NCBI GenBank assembly: GCA_002404375.1
Contig: DHJO01000081.1
Coordinates: forward strand, 13,295-19,982
Direction of reading: 5' to 3'
DNA from: Gemmatimonadales bacterium UBA4718
GTDB taxonomy: Bacteria; Gemmatimonadota; Gemmatimonadetes; Gemmatimonadales; Gemmatimonadaceae
DNA length: 6,688 bases
A program made the translations under genes and the position numbers. Under the pieces are notes generated by a model that was not told the origin of the DNA, ran no database searches, and was given only the letters and a program-made list of their open reading frames with translations. Position 1 is the stretch's first letter. Every line of letters begins with the position of its first letter. Below, piece by piece: positions 1-6,687 of this stretch.

Positions 1-42
1 CCCGGCGAGGACCCCCTTACGTCCTTCCGATTCTATGAGTGA
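1..42 (+). other. Possible 3' end of an upstream gene (partial, frame uncertain)
   Basis: The bases before the cheW start are too few to identify a gene. Two plus-strand frames are open from the window edge and stop across the cheW start. One stops at TGA 36-38, giving an ATGA overlap with the cheW ATG, and reads ...PPYVLPIL. The other stops at TGA 40-42 and reads ...TSFRFYE. The ATGA arrangement is the more typical of coupled genes and matches the style of the rest of this operon. No promoter-like element is evident here. I infer that the operon begins upstream of the window, but cannot say what the preceding gene is. Confidence 0.3.
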
Positions 43-523
43 GTCCGTAACGATTCCGCCGGAACAGACGGTCGAGGAAGCGCCACGGATCCCCACGCGC
101 CGCCTGCTGGCGTTCGAGGTCGGGGCCAGCGTGTTCGCGTGCGACATGGAGTCGTTCCGCGAGATCGTCCCCACCCAGCGGACGACGAGACTGCCCGGCG
201 CCCCCGATACCGTGTGCGGTTTGATCAACCTGCGCGGCACGATCGTGACCGTAATCGACGGCGGAGTCGTGCTCGGGAAACCGCCGTGCGCGAAGACGAG
301 CGGACTGATCCTTCTCGCCGATTATTTCGAGCGCCTGGTCGGAGTCGGCGTGGACGACGTTCACGATATCCACGACATCCCCATAGATCAGTTCGCGAGC
401 GCGGACGCGCCGGAATCGATTGGCGAAGGTATAGTCACTGGAGTCGTAGAGATCGACGGGAAAAGGGTCTTGGTGCTGGACATCACGGCGTTGGTTCAGA
501 AAGTCATCGGACAAGGGAGGTAG
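35..523 (+). CDS. cheW: CheW chemotaxis coupling protein
   Basis: Encodes a 162-aa cytoplasmic adaptor of the CheW family, which links chemoreceptors to CheA in signalling arrays. The CheW fold starts near residue 23 (LLAFEVGASVFACDMESFREI). The hallmark central segment follows: RLPGAPDTVCGLINLRG at about 52-68, with the conserved NLRG at 65-68 whose Arg is a known receptor/CheA-interaction position in the family. The C-terminal part (DGKRVLVLDI) is also typical. Length is close to the usual 150-170 aa. The first ~22 residues are a polar, Pro/Glu-rich extension of no known role. The usual Asp-Leu after NLRG-x5-VID is Gly-Gly here (VIDGGVVLG). The ATG at 35 has no obvious Shine-Dalgarno sequence and overlaps possible upstream stop codons, so coupling to an upstream gene is likely. 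The frame is also open upstream to the window edge, so a longer N-terminus cannot be formally excluded. It is followed by cheY one base after its stop. Confidence 0.93.
   Translation: MSESVTIPPEQTVEEAPRIPTRRLLAFEVGASVFACDMESFREIVPTQRTTRLPGAPDTVCGLINLRGTIVTVIDGGVVLGKPPCAKTSGLILLADYFERLVGVGVDDVHDIHDIPIDQFASADAPESIGEGIVTGVVEIDGKRVLVLDITALVQKVIGQGR
513..520 (+). promoter_or_regulatory. Strong ribosome binding site for cheY
   Basis: The purine-rich AAGGGAGG matches the anti-Shine-Dalgarno core and lies 4 bases before the GTG start of cheY, inside the last codons of cheW. It is the best ribosome binding site in the chemotaxis half of the window. It supports GTG 525 as the true start and suggests that CheY is translated efficiently on its own as well as by coupling. 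Confidence 0.75.
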
Positions 524-524
524 G

Positions 525-887
525 GTGAGCAGCACTGTGTTGGTTTGTGACGACGCGGTATTCATGCGGACAATGGTGAGCGACATTCTGTCGCAGGCCG
601 GGTTCACGGTCGTCGGCGAAGCCGAAAACGGAAAGCAGGCGGTGGAGAAGTACCAGCAGCTCAAGCCGGATCTGGTGACGATGGACATCATTATGCCCGA
701 GATGGGCGGCATCGAGGCCGTGAAGCAGATCACCCAGCTGGATCCCTCGGCGCGAATTCTCATGTGCAGCGCGATGGGGCAGCAGGCTCTCGTTCAGGAA
801 GCGCTGCAGGCCGGAGCGCGAGACTTCGTGGTCAAGCCGTTCCAGCCGAGTCGCGTGCTGGAAGCGGTTCAGCGGGTGCTCGCCTGA
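525..887 (+). CDS. cheY: CheY single-domain response regulator
   Basis: Encodes a 120-aa stand-alone receiver domain that takes a phosphoryl group from CheA and carries the signal to its output. All receiver residues are present: acidic pair D9-D10, phospho-acceptor D54 (in MDIIMPEMGG), the switch residue S82 (Ser in place of the enterobacterial Thr) and K104 (in VVKPF). The CSAMGQQALVQEALQAGARD segment after beta-4 resembles the Bacillus/Thermotoga CheY type, which fits the CheC phosphatase encoded next door. There is no DNA-binding or other output domain. The start is GTG 525, one base after the cheW stop and behind a strong ribosome binding site. Its stop (TGA 885-887) overlaps the cheA ATG by one base. 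The output partner is not encoded here: a flagellar FliM/FliN switch is the default expectation, but the downstream genes leave room for another target. Confidence 0.95.
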   Translation: MSSTVLVCDDAVFMRTMVSDILSQAGFTVVGEAENGKQAVEKYQQLKPDLVTMDIIMPEMGGIEAVKQITQLDPSARILMCSAMGQQALVQEALQAGARDFVVKPFQPSRVLEAVQRVLA

Positions 888-2482
888 TGGACACAGGCCG
901 CTACGCCAAGCTCTTTCTTTCCGAGAGTCGTGAAAATCTCTCGGAAATAAATAACGCACTCGTCGAGCTCGAGCGTGGTGGGAGCATTACGGCCATCGAC
1001 CGCCTCTTTCGCGCGGTGCACACGATGAAGGGAATGGGCGGCGCGATGGGCTATACGACGGTCAGCGAGCTTTCCCACGAGCTGGAAACTCTGCTCGACC
1101 GCCTCAGAACCGGCTCATTGAACGTGACGGCGGTGATCATGGACACTCTCTTCGCCGGGGTAGATGCACTGGAGCAGGCGGTGGAGCTTGCGACCGCCGC
1201 GACTCCGACGCAGCTCGACGTGACTGAGGTCCTCGCACGCATTCGCGCCGCCTCGAGCGAGGAGCTTCCGCAGACATTCACCACCGAATTCGCCATCATG
1301 GCGGTGGCGAAGAATGAGGAGGAAGCAAGGGCGCCGGTTGCGAAAGCGGCTCGCCATATTCGCATCGATGCCCGCCGACTGGACGCGCTGATGAACCTGA
1401 TGGGAGAGCTTGTGATCGCTCGTGATCGCATCGCCCAGATAGCCGAGCGCGTCGGCGACGAAGCGCTCGTCGAAGCCACGCTGCGCGCCTCTCAGATCGT
1501 CGCGACGCTGCAGAACGAAATCTTGAACAGCCGGATGGTGCCTGTGTGGCAGGTATTCGACCGTTTTCCGCGCGTCGTCCGCGACACCGCGCGCTCACTC
1601 GGCAAGGAAGTCGAGTTCAAGATCGAAGGAAAGGAGATCGAGCTTGATCGCTCCATGCTCGATGAGATGGGAGAGCCGGTGCTGCACCTGCTGCGTAACT
1701 CGCTCGATCACGGGATTGAAACACCGGCCGAGCGAAAGAAGGCGGGTAAGCCGCCGACAGCCACGCTCACGCTCACCGCGGAACGGGATCGCGCCACCGT
1801 GCTCATTCGCGTTACCGACGACGGCCGAGGCATTGATCAGGCGAAAGTACTGCCGCGCGCGAAAAAGCTTGGCATCATTGACGCCGGCACCACGAAGCTG
1901 TCCGAAGACGAATTGGTGCGCATCATATCGCGCCCGGGATTTTCCACGGCGGACAAAGTCACCGACATCTCCGGCCGCGGAGTGGGCTTCGACATCGTCG
2001 CCAACAAGGTTCGCGCCCTGGGCGGCTCGCTCGAGGTGCACACCGACTCCGGGCTCGGCACGAACGTGAGCATGCGTCTGCCTCTCACCCTGGCCATCAC
2101 TCGCGCGCTCATTGCCCGCGTGGACAAGGAAGTCTACGCGATTCCTCTCACCCACGTGCTCGAGACATTTGCTTTGTCGCAGCCCATGTTGCAGGAGGTC
2201 AAAGGAAAGGAAGTTGTCGCCATTCGCGACGACGTATTTCCCGCGATCTGGCTTCGCGAGAGGGTCGGCCTTGCCGCGTCGAGCAAGACGGGCGGCCAGG
2301 TCGTCCTGGTAGAGCTTGCGGACCGCCGTGCCGCGCTCATCGTCGACGAGTTCATCGGACAACAGGAAATCGTCGTTAAGCAGTTCGACAGTGTGAACGG
2401 CAGCAGAACTCTCTTTAGCGGTGCCACCATTCTTGGCGATGGTGCCCCCGCCCTCATAGTCGACGCCTCCACTCTCCTCTGA
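887..2482 (+). CDS. cheA: CheA chemotaxis histidine kinase, lacking a P2 domain
   Basis: Encodes a 531-aa cytoplasmic histidine kinase. P1 (about 1-121) carries the phospho-accepting H45 in RAVHTMKGMGG; K48, H64 and E67 occupy the positions of the known P1 hydrogen-bond network. A polar linker (about 122-156) leads straight into the P3 dimerisation helices (from HIRIDARRLDALMNLMGELV, about 157). The P4 ATPase has the N box (LLRNSLDHGIETP, N271), G1 (DDGRGID, 311-317), the F/G2 region (PGFSTADKVTDISGRGVGFD, 350-369) and the final GLGT (389-392). A CheW-like P5 fills about 405-531. It is shorter than the ~650-670 aa of Escherichia coli or Thermotoga CheA because there is no space for a P2 domain. 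The ATG at 887 is chosen because P1 begins directly after it and it overlaps the cheY stop (TGATG). A longer in-frame start at 764 would only add a second-frame reading of cheY. The cheC ATG begins one base after its stop. Confidence 0.95.
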   Translation: MDTGRYAKLFLSESRENLSEINNALVELERGGSITAIDRLFRAVHTMKGMGGAMGYTTVSELSHELETLLDRLRTGSLNVTAVIMDTLFAGVDALEQAVELATAATPTQLDVTEVLARIRAASSEELPQTFTTEFAIMAVAKNEEEARAPVAKAARHIRIDARRLDALMNLMGELVIARDRIAQIAERVGDEALVEATLRASQIVATLQNEILNSRMVPVWQVFDRFPRVVRDTARSLGKEVEFKIEGKEIELDRSMLDEMGEPVLHLLRNSLDHGIETPAERKKAGKPPTATLTLTAERDRATVLIRVTDDGRGIDQAKVLPRAKKLGIIDAGTTKLSEDELVRIISRPGFSTADKVTDISGRGVGFDIVANKVRALGGSLEVHTDSGLGTNVSMRLPLTLAITRALIARVDKEVYAIPLTHVLETFALSQPMLQEVKGKEVVAIRDDVFPAIWLRERVGLAASSKTGGQVVLVELADRRAALIVDEFIGQQEIVVKQFDSVNGSRTLFSGATILGDGAPALIVDASTLL

Positions 2483-2483
2483 A

Positions 2484-3131
2484 ATGACAATTCGCCGCGA
2501 CGCACAATCGACCGATGGTGGAACGACGCTGATGAGCAGCGCCCGGCTGGACGCGCTGCGCGAGGTCGCGAACATAGGCGCCGGCCACGCCGCCACGGCC
2601 CTGTCGACGCTCACGGGCACGCGCATCATGATCAGCGTGCCGATGGTCAACGTCGTCCCTCCGGGCGACTTCGTGCCCGAGATCGCACCCGACGTCGAGA
2701 TTGTCGCCGTCCAGATGACGATGTCGGGCGATATCAGTGGACAGACTGTATTTCTCCTCGCCACGCCAGCCGGGCTTCGCCTCGCCGAGCGGATGCTGCG
2801 GCGCAAGCGCGGAACATCGCAGAGTCTCGGACAGCTCGAGCAATCTGCGCTCAAGGAAGCTGGCAACATTCTCGCGGGCGCGTATCTCACTGCGCTGAGC
2901 GAGTTTCTCCGAATGGCTCTCATGCTTTCTCCGCCGTCGTTGGCAACGGGCGACCCCGCCAACGCGCTTCGCACGCTCGGCGATCACGCACCCCGCGCCG
3001 ATTCGCCGATCCTCTGCGTGGAGACCGAGTTCTTCCTCGAGGAGCCGGTGGAAAGTCTGCACGGATTCTTCCTGCTTGTTCCCGATCAGAGCGCCTTCGA
3101 CGCAATCTTCCGCGCGGTCCGCGTAGACTGA
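2484..3131 (+). CDS. cheC: CheC-type CheY-P phosphatase
   Basis: Encodes a 215-aa CheC/CheX/FliY-family phosphatase that dephosphorylates CheY-P. Both copies of the family signature (D/S-x3-E-x2-N-x22-P) are exact: D23, E27, N30 and P53 in the first half, and S121, E125, N128 and P151 in the second. Both active sites therefore look intact, as in Thermotoga CheC. There is no C-terminal FliN-like domain, so this is CheC rather than FliY. The start is uncertain. ATG 2484 lies one base after the cheA stop and has no Shine-Dalgarno sequence. ATG 2532 (199 aa, starting MSSARLDALREVANIGAGH) has GGTGGA nine bases upstream and matches the usual CheC N-terminus better. I keep the longer form because of the gapless operon style. 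The known partner CheD is not in the window. Confidence 0.92.
   Translation: MTIRRDAQSTDGGTTLMSSARLDALREVANIGAGHAATALSTLTGTRIMISVPMVNVVPPGDFVPEIAPDVEIVAVQMTMSGDISGQTVFLLATPAGLRLAERMLRRKRGTSQSLGQLEQSALKEAGNILAGAYLTALSEFLRMALMLSPPSLATGDPANALRTLGDHAPRADSPILCVETEFFLEEPVESLHGFFLLVPDQSAFDAIFRAVRVD
2517..2522 (+). promoter_or_regulatory. Possible ribosome binding site for an internal cheC start at 2532
   Basis: GGTGGA lies nine bases before an in-frame ATG at 2532. If used, it removes 16 poorly conserved, polar residues from CheC and leaves the conserved helix with D23-E27-N30 close to the N-terminus. It bears only on the choice of start; both readings give the same phosphatase domain. Confidence 0.35.
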
Positions 3132-3135
3132 CCCG

Positions 3136-5577
3136 ATGACCCCAGCGGCAACTGCCCGCCCACCGGCAGCCGCGAATGGCGGTGAGATCGACATCCTGCG
3201 GTCGTTCGCTCGTCGAATCGATCCGTCGGACGCGGGCGCATACAACAACCTCGGAGTTCTCTATTTCCGAAAGGGATTGACGGACGAGGCGATCGTCGCG
3301 TTCTCGCGCGCGCTGGCGCTCGACGAGCGAATGGGCGTGGCGCGGAGAAATCTGGAGATCGCCTACGGGGAAAGCGGGATTCTCGAGCGCCGGCTGCACG
3401 ACCTCGAGGAACGGCTGCGGGCGAATCCTGAGGATCTCGAGGCGCTCGTCCAGAGTGGAATAGCGGAGAAGACCGCCGGCAGGCTCGAGAGGGCGCACGC
3501 CCTTTTTCAGCGGGCGATCGACCTGGATCCCGACAGCTCAGTACTGCATTTCCTCCTTGCCGAGACTCTCTACAATCGAGGATTGCACGAGGAGGCGATG
3601 CGCTCCGTGCGCCGCTCGATCGAGCTGAATCCGGAGAATCCCGACGCTCTTTACCTGATCGGGTTCATACTCGGCGATCTCGGACGCAGCGAAGAGGCCG
3701 CTGAAGCCAACCGGCGCGCGGTCATGCTGAATCCGACGCTCGTGCGCGCGCAGGCGAATCTCTCGCTCCAGACCTATCGCCACCAAGTCACGCCGAGCCG
3801 CCAACAGAGAACCCCCGCTGGCGCGCACATCACGCTCGGCCGCGCGCTGCGTCAGAAGGGATATTTTCAGGAGGCGCTCAAGGAATACGAGAAAGCCATT
3901 GAGGGCGGAGAGGCAAACGCGGAAGTGCTGCAGGCGATGCTCGAGCTTTATCTCCTCCAGCGCGACACCGGGGCGGCGATAGCGACTGCCGACAGGTTCG
4001 CGCGCGAGTTCTCTCCGACGGCAAAGACCTGGAACGGTCGTGGCGTAGCCCTCCAGCTCGAGGGCAGGCACACCGAAGCGGAGGAGAGCTACAATCGCGC
4101 GTTGGAGATCGATTCGAGCTATCCGTTCGCGCACAACAACATCGGCGTTCTCATCTGGCACAAGAGCGACACCAAGAACGCGATCAACTCTTTCCGGCGC
4201 GCGCTCCAGGCGCCTTCGCCGCCGGTCGAGGCGCGCCTCAATCTCGCGCTGTGCTTGTTCCGGCGAAAACACATCGATCTTGCGCTCGAAGCGTACCGAC
4301 AGGTGCTGAGCTCCGCGCCCGAGCATCCGGTGGCCTGGAACGGGATCGGGCTCATACTCGTGGAGCTGGAGAAGTACGCCGACGCACGAAACGCGTTCGC
4401 GCGCGCCATTCAGGCGAATCCCGATTTCGCCGAAGCGCACTACAATCTGAGCTTCACGCTTTCCAATCTGGGCGATTTCAGCTCGGCGCTGCGGGAGACC
4501 AAGCGGGCGCTGTCCCTCGACCCGATGTATACCCCGCAGAAGCTCGAGCTGGCGATCGAGCTTCCGCACGAGGAAATCCGGCTCACCGTCGCGCCCCCCA
4601 TCACCGAGACGGACGAATCGGTCGACCACGTCGAAGACTTCCACTTCGATCCATCGATCATCGAGGCGCTGTTCGCCGTGAAGCCGGCGCGTGCCGAGCA
4701 AGGCGCGGAAGATCCGATGGCGGGCTTCACGCTCGCCCGCGATTTCATCACCAAGGGCCTGTACGACCGCGCACAGGGGGAGATAGCCCGGGTATTGGCC
4801 CGCGGCGGCGACAAGATTGTCGGACTGGTGTTGGCGGGCGACGGATTCGCCGCTCAGGGCCTCCACGGAGAAGCACTCGAGCGATATCGCCGCGCGCTCG
4901 ACATGGAAGCCACCAATCCTTTCGCCCGGCAGGGAACGGCGCGCTCGCTCCTGGCACTGGGACGCGCCGAGGAGGCACGACCCTACGCGGAAGCTCTCGT
5001 CGAGGCGGGGAGCACCGATGTGAACCTGCTTCTCCTCGCGGCCGAGGCGCGCGTTGCATCACTCGACAAGCCGGGCGCTCGCGAGATTCTGGTCTCGCTC
5101 CACAGGAGTGAAGGACGGAATGCGAATGTTCTGAAGCGCGTTGGCGATCTCTATGCCGCGCTCGGCGATTCCAGTGAGGCGATCAGCGCTTATCGTGGGA
5201 GCCTTGCCATCGACGAGCGCCAGGTGGAAACGCGCGTCGCACTCGGAAGGCTGCTCGCCAAAGCGGGCGACGATACCGGCGCCATCAGAGAGCTCGAATC
5301 GGTACTCGTCACCGCGCCGAACCACGACGCGGCGGTGGTGGAGCTGGTCGGACCGTACCGGCGCACCGGTCGCTCCCGCAGTGCGCTGCCGCGGGTCGTG
5401 GCGCTCGTGCGGCGCGATGTTTACCATTTCGCCGCGCTGATCGCGCTGGGAGAGATCCTCATCGACCTGGCGCGCGAGATTGACGCGCTGAACGCGTTCG
5501 AGCGCGTGCTGCGGTTCGATCCGAATCACTCTGACGCGCTGCGTTACCACCGGCTCCTGCAGAGAGGACGGCGCTAA
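3136..5577 (+). CDS. Large cytoplasmic TPR-repeat protein (two TPR blocks around an acidic linker)
   Basis: Encodes an 813-aa protein made almost wholly of tetratricopeptide repeats, a helical-pair scaffold for protein-protein binding. No signal peptide or membrane segment is visible, so it should be cytoplasmic. Clear repeats start near residues 34, 101, 135, 169, 228, 296, 330, 364, 398 and 432 (for example AYNNLGVLYFRKGLTDEAIV and AWNGIGLILVELEKYADARN). After a repeat-free acidic stretch at about 475-526 they resume near 530, 564, 597, 664, 697 and 765. A basic, repeat-poor stretch at about 210-227 interrupts the first block. No catalytic domain is recognised. The ATG at 3136 is four bases after the cheC stop and has no clear ribosome binding site; the first repeat starts about 33 residues in. 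Its stop overlaps the next ATG (TAATG). Context suggests a scaffold for the chemosensory proteins or for the DUF4388 and Roadblock proteins, which is inference. Names such as O-GlcNAc transferase or PilF-like would not be supported. Confidence 0.88.
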   Translation: MTPAATARPPAAANGGEIDILRSFARRIDPSDAGAYNNLGVLYFRKGLTDEAIVAFSRALALDERMGVARRNLEIAYGESGILERRLHDLEERLRANPEDLEALVQSGIAEKTAGRLERAHALFQRAIDLDPDSSVLHFLLAETLYNRGLHEEAMRSVRRSIELNPENPDALYLIGFILGDLGRSEEAAEANRRAVMLNPTLVRAQANLSLQTYRHQVTPSRQQRTPAGAHITLGRALRQKGYFQEALKEYEKAIEGGEANAEVLQAMLELYLLQRDTGAAIATADRFAREFSPTAKTWNGRGVALQLEGRHTEAEESYNRALEIDSSYPFAHNNIGVLIWHKSDTKNAINSFRRALQAPSPPVEARLNLALCLFRRKHIDLALEAYRQVLSSAPEHPVAWNGIGLILVELEKYADARNAFARAIQANPDFAEAHYNLSFTLSNLGDFSSALRETKRALSLDPMYTPQKLELAIELPHEEIRLTVAPPITETDESVDHVEDFHFDPSIIEALFAVKPARAEQGAEDPMAGFTLARDFITKGLYDRAQGEIARVLARGGDKIVGLVLAGDGFAAQGLHGEALERYRRALDMEATNPFARQGTARSLLALGRAEEARPYAEALVEAGSTDVNLLLLAAEARVASLDKPGAREILVSLHRSEGRNANVLKRVGDLYAALGDSSEAISAYRGSLAIDERQVETRVALGRLLAKAGDDTGAIRELESVLVTAPNHDAAVVELVGPYRRTGRSRSALPRVVALVRRDVYHFAALIALGEILIDLAREIDALNAFERVLRFDPNHSDALRYHRLLQRGRR
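5561..5568 (+). promoter_or_regulatory. Ribosome binding site for the DUF4388 gene
   Basis: AGAGAGGA lies eight bases before the ATG at 5577, within the final codons of the TPR gene. It supports that start and gives the DUF4388 gene its own initiation signal in addition to the stop-start overlap TAATG. Confidence 0.65.
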
Positions 5578-6320
5578 TGGCCATCGAAGGACCGCTCCGC
5601 GAGCTCGGCATTCACGACGTCTTCCAGCTTCTCGATCTGAGCAGGAAGACCGGAACGCTCCGCATAACCTCTCCCGAACGAAACAACGAAGGGAGCGTCT
5701 ACTTCGACGCGGGCACCATCGTCGCCGCCACGATGAAGAGCAATCCGCATCTGCTCGGCACGATTCTCGAGCGCTCGGGGAAGGCCACCGCCGCCGATCT
5801 CGCGCGCGCCACCGCGATGCAACGTGCGGGCGACAAGCGTCGAGTCGGTGAGATTCTCGTCGCCCACGGAATCGTGACCCCGCGGGACATCGATCGGTTC
5901 ATGCGGCAGCAGATCGAAACGGTCGTGTTCGATCTCATGTCGTGGTCCGAGGGATTCTTCTCCTTCTCCGAGGAGCCACCGAGGCCCATTCGGAAGGACA
6001 TCGCGGTGCGCGTTAGCACCGAGTCGCTGCTGATGGAAGGCGCCCGCCGAATCGACGAGTGGTCGCGTATGGCCGACAAGATTCCCGACGCGCGGGTTCT
6101 TCCGCGCCTCGCGCCGCTCGACGACGGGCCGGAATCCTTCATTGATCTGCTTCCCCGCGAGTGGGAAGTGCTGTCGGTGATCGACGGAGAAAGGAACCTG
6201 CACGAGATCGGAAAGCGTCTTGTGCTTCCCGAGTTCGAGGTCGCGAAAATCATCTACGGCATGCTGAGCACGGGCCTGATCGAGATCACGCCCCACGACG
6301 ACGGACCGAAGCGTGGCTGA
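5577..6320 (+). CDS. DUF4388 (PatA N-terminal-like) protein with MshEN-like middle and winged-helix-like C-terminus
   Basis: Encodes a 247-aa cytoplasmic protein. Residues about 3-57 match the DUF4388/PatA N-terminal pattern (GPLRELGIHDVFQLLDLSRK, then KTGTLRI, then GSVYFDAGTIVAA). Residues 59-112 form two copies of a 24-residue LG-x2-L-x3-G-x10-D-type helical motif (LLGTILERSGKATAADLARA and RVGEILVAHGIVTPRDIDRF), each ending in Gln, like the MshEN pair. A segment rich in Trp and Phe (VVFDLMSWSEGFFSF) and RRIDEW follow, which are common in this family. The C-terminal ~50 residues (EWEVLSVIDGERNLHEIGKR onward) look like a small winged helix. No catalytic motif is seen. In known systems DUF4388 proteins lie beside response regulators and gliding or GTPase genes, but their biochemistry is poorly defined. 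The gene overlaps the TPR gene by one base and the Roadblock gene by eight. An adaptor role between signalling and polarity proteins is inference. Confidence 0.85.
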   Translation: MAIEGPLRELGIHDVFQLLDLSRKTGTLRITSPERNNEGSVYFDAGTIVAATMKSNPHLLGTILERSGKATAADLARATAMQRAGDKRRVGEILVAHGIVTPRDIDRFMRQQIETVVFDLMSWSEGFFSFSEEPPRPIRKDIAVRVSTESLLMEGARRIDEWSRMADKIPDARVLPRLAPLDDGPESFIDLLPREWEVLSVIDGERNLHEIGKRLVLPEFEVAKIIYGMLSTGLIEITPHDDGPKRG

Positions 6321-6687
6321 GTCAGCGCGCACTCTCTTTGCGACCGCGATCGGCGAGGCCGAGCAGACGGCATTGCTGCTCGATGCGGCGGGTGTCCCGC
6401 TCGCCGGCAGCTATGTCGACGATCGGGGCCGCGACATCTCCGCGGAGATAGGAGCGGCGTTGAGCGGCGTAACCAGAGAAGTTTCGCGCTCGATGCGGCT
6501 CCTCTCCATCGGCGCTTGGATCGCGGTGGTGGTGGAGACCGATGCGGCGACGATAGCGCTCGCGCCGGCGCCGCAGGATAGCGTGGTGCTCCTTGCTTCG
6601 TCTTCCGCGGTGCCGCTCGGGCTGGTGCGTCGGGTGCTAACGCGCTCGGTGGCGCTGGCGATCAACTGGATGCAGGGGCGCGCATGA
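6313..6687 (+). CDS. Roadblock/LC7 domain protein (MglB-like)
   Basis: Encodes a 124-aa single-domain protein of the Roadblock/LC7 superfamily, whose dimeric members include MglB, the GTPase-activating partner of the Ras-like polarity GTPase MglA. The typical pattern is present: an N-terminal helix, ALLLDAAGVPLAG (about 19-31), a central helix with EIGAALSGVTREVSRSM (about 45-61), a strand WIAVVVETDAATIALAPAP (about 69-87), SVVLLASSSAVPLGLVRRVL and a final helix. The GTG start at 6313 overlaps the DUF4388 stop by eight bases and has only a weak GGA seven bases upstream, so it probably depends on translational coupling. A downstream ATG is possible but would remove the start of the fold. Its stop (TGA 6685-6687) overlaps an ATG, pointing to a further gene. 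Sequence divergence prevents calling it MglB specifically; a cognate GTPase is not in the window. Confidence 0.82.
   Translation: MAESARTLFATAIGEAEQTALLLDAAGVPLAGSYVDDRGRDISAEIGAALSGVTREVSRSMRLLSIGAWIAVVVETDAATIALAPAPQDSVVLLASSSAVPLGLVRRVLTRSVALAINWMQGRA

Noticed and set aside
764..886. Longer in-frame start for CheA at 764, inside cheY
   Set aside because: The extra 41 residues are an out-of-frame reading of cheY, low in complexity and rich in Arg, Gly and Ser. The P1 domain begins right after ATG 887, which overlaps the cheY stop.
963..972. Perfect 10-base palindrome TCGAGCTCGA
   Set aside because: It falls in CheA codons for Val-Glu-Leu-Glu and is explained by GAG/CTC codon use in GC-rich DNA. 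There is no second copy in a regulatory position.
2425..2444. Inverted repeat CACCAT...ATGGTG with an 8-base loop near the end of cheA
   Set aside because: The stem is only six base pairs, has no T-run, and lies in codons for the conserved GATILGDGAP segment of CheA. It is not a credible terminator.
1595..2974. Long open frame of 459 codons on the minus strand
   Set aside because: It lies wholly opposite cheA and cheC, which have full family motifs. The product matches no family I recognise and is Arg-rich, as expected for an antisense shadow in GC-rich DNA.
3538..4866. Long open frame of 442 codons on the minus strand
   Set aside because: It is antisense to the TPR gene, and its regular composition mirrors the TPR repeats. 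No domain is recognisable.
4251..5111. Open frame of 286 codons in another plus-strand frame inside the TPR gene
   Set aside because: The translation is Arg-rich and low in complexity, while the overlapping TPR frame keeps its repeats throughout. This is a high-GC artefact.
5574..6332. Open frame of 252 codons on the minus strand covering the whole DUF4388 gene
   Set aside because: It is an almost exact antisense mirror of a gene with clear family motifs and good start signals. The translated sequence is unlike any known protein.
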